DNA of 64,000 bases from Myotis daubentonii (lineage: Eukaryota; Chordata; Mammalia; Chiroptera; Vespertilionidae), in assembly GCF_963259705.1 (NCBI RefSeq), contig NC_081842.1, forward strand, positions 92,060,433 to 92,124,432, written 5' to 3'. The notes under the pieces are model-generated. The model saw only the letters and a list, made by a program, of their open reading frames with translations, searched no databases and was not told where the DNA came from. This document shows, piece after piece, positions 58,913 through 64,000 of this stretch. How positions within the stretch are numbered: position 1 is the stretch's first letter; each line of letters opens with the position of its first letter. The translations under genes were made by a program, and so were the position numbers.

Positions 58913-60796
58913 ATCCAAGATGGTGGCCGACAGGACTTCAGTGAGGAAGAGAGTGTTAGTGAGTGAGGGAGCAGAAGAGGAGTGCGTAGACATGTGAGGT
59001 GTGTGTGTGACAGTTATATTTCGCAGGACTGTTGGGGGCTGGCAGACCAGGCTCCCCTAGCAGGGCAGCCTCTGCAACCACTGAAATCTCTCCTGGGGCA
59101 GCTGGCTCTGCCACAGAGACCGCGCCAAATTGAAGGGGAGAGCAGCTGTGACTGGGAGCCCAGCCTCACCTCCACCCGGGTCGACCTTGGACACTACCCA
59201 GGACCCTACAGCCACATGGGCCAGGGACCAGATGCCTCGGCTGCAAACCCATGAACACCAAGACTCCAGCTTCCCCAGCTGTGGGTGCCTAGAAAGTTTG
59301 TCCGGGCAGACAAAATGGCAGCCAAATAGGCAGACAGGTCTGGCGCCTTCTCACAGAACAGATAGAAAAAACAGCTGAATCAAATAATATCCACCCGGAA
59401 TTGGTGAATTAAACACAGCTGGTGAGACAATCCGAGGACAGAAAGGTCAGAGAGCCTGGAGACCAGCAGGATCAGGAATCTGGGCTGGAGGGAGAAATGT
59501 GCTTAGCTGGGACTAGAGTCTCAGAGGGAGACTGCACTGCACCAAGTCCACATACATTGGGGACACGTGTAGCACTCACCTGTGGAAGGGTGTCCACAGG
59601 GCTATTATTATTAATAAGAACCATGCCTTTCAGCAAAGAGAAAACCATAATTTGTTGTAGCAATATCTTTACTGATACAGCTGATTTTAAAAAGATTCCC
59701 AGGTGATTTTAATGTGCAGCCAAGGTTGAGAACCACTGTCCTAGTGCAATGGAAATTCAGGAGAAAATAAACTAATGGGACTACATCGAAATAAAAAGCT
59801 TTTGCACAGAAAAAGAAACCAGCAACAAGACAACAAGAAAACCCACTGCATGGGAGAACATGTTTGCCAATTTTATCTCAGATAAGAGTTTAATCGCCAA
59901 CATTTACAGGGAACTCATACAACTTAACAAAGGAAGATAAATCCAATAAAAAAATGGGCAAAGACCTAGTCACTTTTCGAAAGAGGACATAGAGAAGGCG
60001 GGGAGACATATGAACATGCTCAAAGTCACTAATCATCCAAGAGATGCAAATCAAAACAATGAGTTACCATCTCACACCTGTCAGAATTGCTATCATCAAT
60101 AAATCAACAAACGACAAGTGCTGTCAAGGATGCAGAGAAAAAGGAACCCTCGTGTACAGCTGGTGGGAATGCAGACTGGTACAGCCACTGTGGAAAACAA
60201 GTATGGTGTTTCCTCAAAAAATTAAAAATGGAACTCCCATTTGACTCAGTGATCCCACTTCTAGGAATATATTCCACGAAATCAGGAAACACCAGTCAGA
60301 AAGGGTATACGCACCTCTATGTTCATAGCAGCACAATTTACAATAGCTAAGATTTGGAAACAGCCTAAGCTCCCATCAGCAGATGACTGGATTAACAATT
60401 GTGGTACATCTATATAATGGAATACTATGTTACTGTAAAAAGGAAGGAACTTCTACCATTTGCAGCAGCATGGAATGACCTAGAGAGCATTATGCTAAGT
60501 GAAATCATCAGAGAAAGATAAATGATCTCACTCATTTGTGGAATATAATGAACAACATAAACTGATGAACAAAAATAGATCCAGAGACAGGGTAGCACTG
60601 AACAGACCATGCAACCTCAGAGAGAAGGCCAGGGAAGGGGTGTTAGAGATCAATCAAAAGATTTGTATGCATGTATATTAGCATAACCAATGGATACAGA
60701 CACTCTCACGGTGAGGGCTTGCCCTTGGGGGAAGGAATGGCTGGAGGGGGAGGGGGGTAAATTGGAGAAAAAAGGAGACATGTAATAAAATAAAAT
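58913..60796 (+). mobile_element. Internally deleted L1: 5'UTR joined to 3' part of ORF2
   Basis: It starts ATCCAAGATGGTGGCCGACA, an L1-type 5' end, and continues with a GC-rich 5'UTR to about 59640. It then jumps to the last third of ORF2 (from about 59655, GTAGCAATATCTTTACTGAT), followed by ORF2 end pieces (59760-60540) and a 3'UTR ending near 60796 in ATAAAATAAAATAAAA. Most of ORF1 and ORF2 is missing. Frame breaks are frequent. A MER5A scrap lies at 59682-59737. Confidence 0.85.
59682..59737 (+). mobile_element. MER5A terminal fragment inside L1 ORF2
   Basis: The segment with TTCCCAGGTGATTTTAATGT then GTTGAGAACCACTG matches one end of the old hAT MITE MER5A. L1 ORF2 sequence resumes directly on both sides (GATACAGCT before, CCTAGTGCAATGG after). 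Confidence 0.7.
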
Positions 60797-60806
60797 AAAA
60801 TTACTG

Positions 60807-61211
60807 CTGGAAAGTGAATCTGTGCCCAGATACCTGGTGCCTCGAGGTGGCTGTGGTCCATAAACACTCTCATTCACAGGTGGTATTCTTGAGCCTGTTG
60901 TGGTGCAGACATTGTTAATTTATTGTCCAGAAATTTAATACTCCAACTAGTCATAGTTGTTGAACTTTTACTTGGCAAATCCCTTTACTCCTTCTGTCCT
61001 TAGTAAGCAAATGTGCTCTACCTGGGGTGGTTGTTCCCTGCTTTCTGAGGTTTCCCATGGCCTACTGTCCCTGTGGTCTCCCAATACAGACAGTGCTGCA
61101 CTGTCTCCTACATTACGCCCTGCTGCCTCCGCACTTGTTACAATGCCTTCTGTCCTACTGCCTGTTGGTGCCTGTTTTCTCCTACAATAAACCTCTGCTC
61201 CGACCCCTTAA
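60807..61211 (+). pseudogene. Probable retrocopy of an unidentified mRNA 3' end
   Basis: About 400 bp of non-repetitive sequence ends in a polyadenylation signal (AATAAA at 61187-61192), then a short A-run. AAAATTACTG at 60797-60806 and AAAAATTACTG at 61211-61221 look like target duplications. No frame is recognisable, so it may be 3'UTR. A 3' transduction carried by the upstream L1 is the alternative, but no matching duplication precedes that L1. Confidence 0.5.
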
Positions 61212-61311
61212 AAAATTACTGTTTTCCATTTAATTGAATGAGTATTTTATAAGAAGCTTCTTTGTAAATATTCTGGTCCACATCAAACCTTTACTATGTG
61301 TTTTATTATAA

Positions 61312-62075
61312 CTAGGGGCCCAGTGCACGAATTCATGCACCCTGAAAGGAACCGTGGACCGTGAGGCTGCAGTAGGCATAGTGCTGGGTCTTGGCTCATC
61401 CTCCACAACCCCACCTGGCCCCTCCCACCACAGCCCCCAGTCCCCTGTCTGCCAGCAGCCCTGCTCCCACAGCCGCTGCTCCCACGCCCCATGCACTGAC
61501 GGTGCTAGCCCCACTTGCACCTGCTGATGATACAGAGTGATTGGGGCCAGTGCCAGCAACAGGTATGAGTGGGGCTGGTGCCATCAGCAAGTGTGAGTGG
61601 CAGCTGCTGCCCTGATCACCCCTCAGGATCAGGGGGATGTGGAGAAGTCTTTGGGGGTGATCAGGGCTGGCAGCCACCACTTGCACCCTCTGAAGGTGCT
61701 GAGTGATTGGAACTGGCACCAGGAACCAGCAGTGGTGTGAGCAGTGGCTCCAGTGCTGGCTGCAGGTGTGAGTGGGGCTGGCACTGGCAGCAGGTGTGAG
61801 TGCCAGGTGGTACTGCAGCGTGCATGGGAACAAAGCATTTTCAGTAACCACCAGAAGCTCACCCCAATGACAGCGACCAGCCTCCTGCCTTGGTCTGGCA
61901 CCCCTGCTCACCTGCTCCGCCATCCCGCCTCGGCCAACGCCCGTCATGTTCCGCACATGCCACCTGGTGGTCAGTGCTCACAATAGCAACCGATTGTTCA
62001 GTTGTTCGGCTGTTTGGTTGTTCTGGTTGTTTCGCCAAGTAGTCTATTTGCATACTAGCCTTTTATTATATAGGA
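61312..62075 (-). mobile_element. HeliBat Helitron, complete ends
   Basis: The 3' end is at 61312 (CTAGGGGCCCAGTGCACGAA with a GCACGAATTCATGC palindrome). The 5' end is at 62075 (GCCTTTTATTATATAGGA before T). The interior has GTGAGTGGGGCTGGCACTGG-type imperfect repeats. Frames of up to 186 codons on both strands reflect GC-rich repeats, not genes. Confidence 0.95.
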
Positions 62076-62612
62076 TTAAAGATTTTTGCATAAATTCATT
62101 ATTGTTCTGATGATTAAAAATAGTGATTTCTAAATTCCATTTCTCTATTCTGCATTTATTTATTGCCATTCTAGTTCAAAGTAGAGTTTTCTTATTTATG
62201 TATTCATTTATTTATTTACAGGAGTATGCACTCATGAATTTCCAGTTCATTTAATAGATTACAATGCATTTCTAACATTATTTATTTTAATTCTTAAATT
62301 TTCCAAGCTTTGGCAACTGTGAGCCACTTCAAACTAGTTTCAGAGTCTTTTGACAGTTTTACAGTCCTAACATTTTAAACTGTAAAATTTTTTTAGAAAA
62401 CAAGATATAAACACTAGTTGCGCTCTAACAACAATACAGTATCCAACATCATTCAGCAGGAAAAAGGAGAGGAAAAAGAAGGGAAGGCAAAGGCAAGAAG
62501 AAACTCATTTCACTTTAATTTATATTTGTTCCTCATTTTTATCTAACATTATTTTTAAGATATATATAGACCATATATATATAGTAATATTATATATACA
62601 GTTATATTAATA
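62076..62612. other. Unassigned AT-rich stretch
   Basis: Nothing recognised apart from TA-rich runs near 62560-62610. Confidence 0.35.
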
Positions 62613-63318
62613 TCTTAGCTAATAAAGAGGGTATATACAAATTGACCATCATGCTGTAATGGTCAATATGGCTGCGCCCACAGCGGAGGCCGAGTTCCCC
62701 TAATGAGTCTTAATGAGCAATCAGCAGGGACATGAGGCTGTGCCCCCACCTGGCGGGACTTGACAGGGAACCTCAGGGTGCAACCCCCTGCCTGGGGAGG
62801 CTTGACGGGGACCTCAGGCCATGCCCCCCACCCCGGAGTCAGGGTGGAGGACCTGAGGCCCCGCACCCCGCCTCAGCGCCAGGCCAGGGGACCTGAGGCT
62901 GCACCCCCGCCATGTGTGGGTTGATGGGGGAACTCAGGCCATGCCCCCCACCTGCAGGGCTTAAAGGGGACCCCAAGGCATTCCCCTTGCCCCAGTCCGA
63001 GCTGGGGGATCTCAGGCTACACCCCCTACCCTGCAGGGGGTGGGGCCATCTGGGTCTGGATTTAGCCTAATGGGGTTGGGGCTGGCCAGGTCTGGGTCTC
63101 ACATGATTTTGTGGTGCATGTAGGTGGGTGGGGACTTGACTCTGGTTCCCATGACATGCCCCAGACTCTGACATGAGGAAGATTTTTATATACATTTTAC
63201 TAATTTTCTTTCATCTCTGACACTTCTATTATAGAGAAAGGGCAAATAACAATATTAAGATATGTCCTCTAATTAATTCCCTTTTAATGTGTATGAATTT
63301 CGTGCACCAAGTCACTAG
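62613..63318 (+). mobile_element. HeliBat-type Helitron
   Basis: It begins TCTTAGCTAATAAAGAGGGT after A and ends TGAATTTCGTGCACCAAGTC then ACTAG before T. The interior 62700-63010 has imperfect repeats with GACCTCAGGC and CATGCCCCCCACC. The segment 63180-63290 is AT-rich and atypical. Confidence 0.88.
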
Positions 63319-64000
63319 TATAGTAATAATATAGATATATAGTAATACTAATTATGGTATTATATATATTTTTCTTAAGGTAGCATATATATGTATATAT
63401 AATATATATGGTATTATATATCTTTTCTTAAGGTATTATATACACACACATATATAAAATGGTTATTCACTCTTGCATTTCTTTTAACTTGTCTTCATTT
63501 CAAATTTTAAAAAATGTATGATTCCTTCATGTGTTCTTCATTTTATTTCTGAGATTTTGTAATTCTGATTTATGTCTTAATAAAATGTTTTATTCTTATT
63601 ATCATTGAGCATATTTTAAAATAGTTGCTCAGCAGCCATCTTGGTTATCTGGTAGCTCTTGCCATTTTGCAATGCTTATTCTCAAGTAACTGTTATTTTA
63701 CCTAATAATTGTCCCAAAGCACAAGAGCAGTGATACTGGCAATTCAGACATGCTGAAGAAATTCCACAAAATGCTTCTTTTCAGTGAAAAGGCAAAAGTT
63801 ATTGACCTTATAAGGGAAAAAAAAAGGTCATATGGTGACATTGTTGAAATCTATGTAAGAACAAATATTTTATCTATGAAATTTTGAAGGAAAAAAGAAA
63901 TTATACTAGTTTGTTGAGAGACCACATTCATAAAACTTTTATTATAGTATGTCATGATAATTGTTCTATTTTATTATCATTGTGAACTTCTTACTCTGTC
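63319..64000. other. Unassigned AT-rich stretch with TA-rich runs
   Basis: TA-rich microsatellite-like DNA at 63320-63460, then nothing recognised to the end of the window. Confidence 0.35.

Noticed and set aside
60797..61221. 3' transduction by the upstream L1
   Set aside because: No duplication matching AAAATTACTG precedes the L1 at 58913, so a separate retrocopy fits better.
61396..61956. 186-codon minus-strand frame
   Set aside because: It lies wholly within a GC-rich non-autonomous Helitron and has no Rep, helicase or host domain.

Overview
The window is nuclear DNA from a mammal and almost certainly from a vespertilionid (Myotis-like) bat. Three things point there. There are about fifteen HeliBat-type Helitrons, which are rare in other mammals. 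There are about eleven copies of a tRNA-derived Ves-type SINE with its A/B-box head and AATAAA-type tail. There are also young class II elements: a ~200-bp hAT MITE in three copies, a Tc1-like element and a mariner-type MITE. No intact host protein-coding gene is visible. Every long reading frame is transposon-derived, a pseudogene, or an artefact of simple repeats.

Layout. 1-4350: an edge Helitron, an ancient antisense L1 5'UTR split by a hAT MITE, a SINE, a CTT microsatellite and a young 3' L1 stub. 4350-11160: mostly unassigned AT-rich DNA with two SINEs, a 7SK pseudogene, a Tigger remnant and a mariner MITE. 11161-13596: a miniature class II endogenous retrovirus on the minus strand, with two LTRs, a tRNA-Lys3 primer-binding site, a 6-bp target duplication and no gag, pol or env. 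14825-17410: a short Helitron and a full-length SET retrocopy with a hugely expanded GAG/GGA acidic tail. 17410-28885: unassigned DNA, microsatellites, a possible solo LTR, a hAT MITE, two Helitrons fused end to end and a further small Helitron. 28886-31129: a 2.2-kb Helitron carrying a recognisable piece of NARF plus other host-like sequence, probably captured from several genes. 31130-42210: SINEs, small Helitrons, L1 3' ends and long unassigned stretches. 42470-46320: an old antisense L1 invaded by a Tc1-like element and a SINE, then a sense L1. 47820-51660: a Helitron invaded by a young 3.5-kb L1 with an open ORF2. 53239-58011: a Helitron, then a nest in which an old antisense L1 holds both another Helitron and a twin-primed (5'-inverted) L1. 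58660-64000: a SINE, an internally deleted L1 with a MER5A scrap, an unidentified retrocopy, two Helitrons and unassigned AT-rich DNA.

The elements form a layered insertion history, not a working pathway. L1 machinery explains the target-site duplications of the SINEs, SET, 7SK and the unknown retrocopy. Rolling-circle transposition explains the A|T insertion sites and the gene capture. The strongest candidates for something undescribed are the chimeric NARF-bearing Helitron and the coding-free Lys3-primed mini-retrovirus with patchwork LTRs. All identifications come from reading the sequence against remembered family consensus features; no database search was run.
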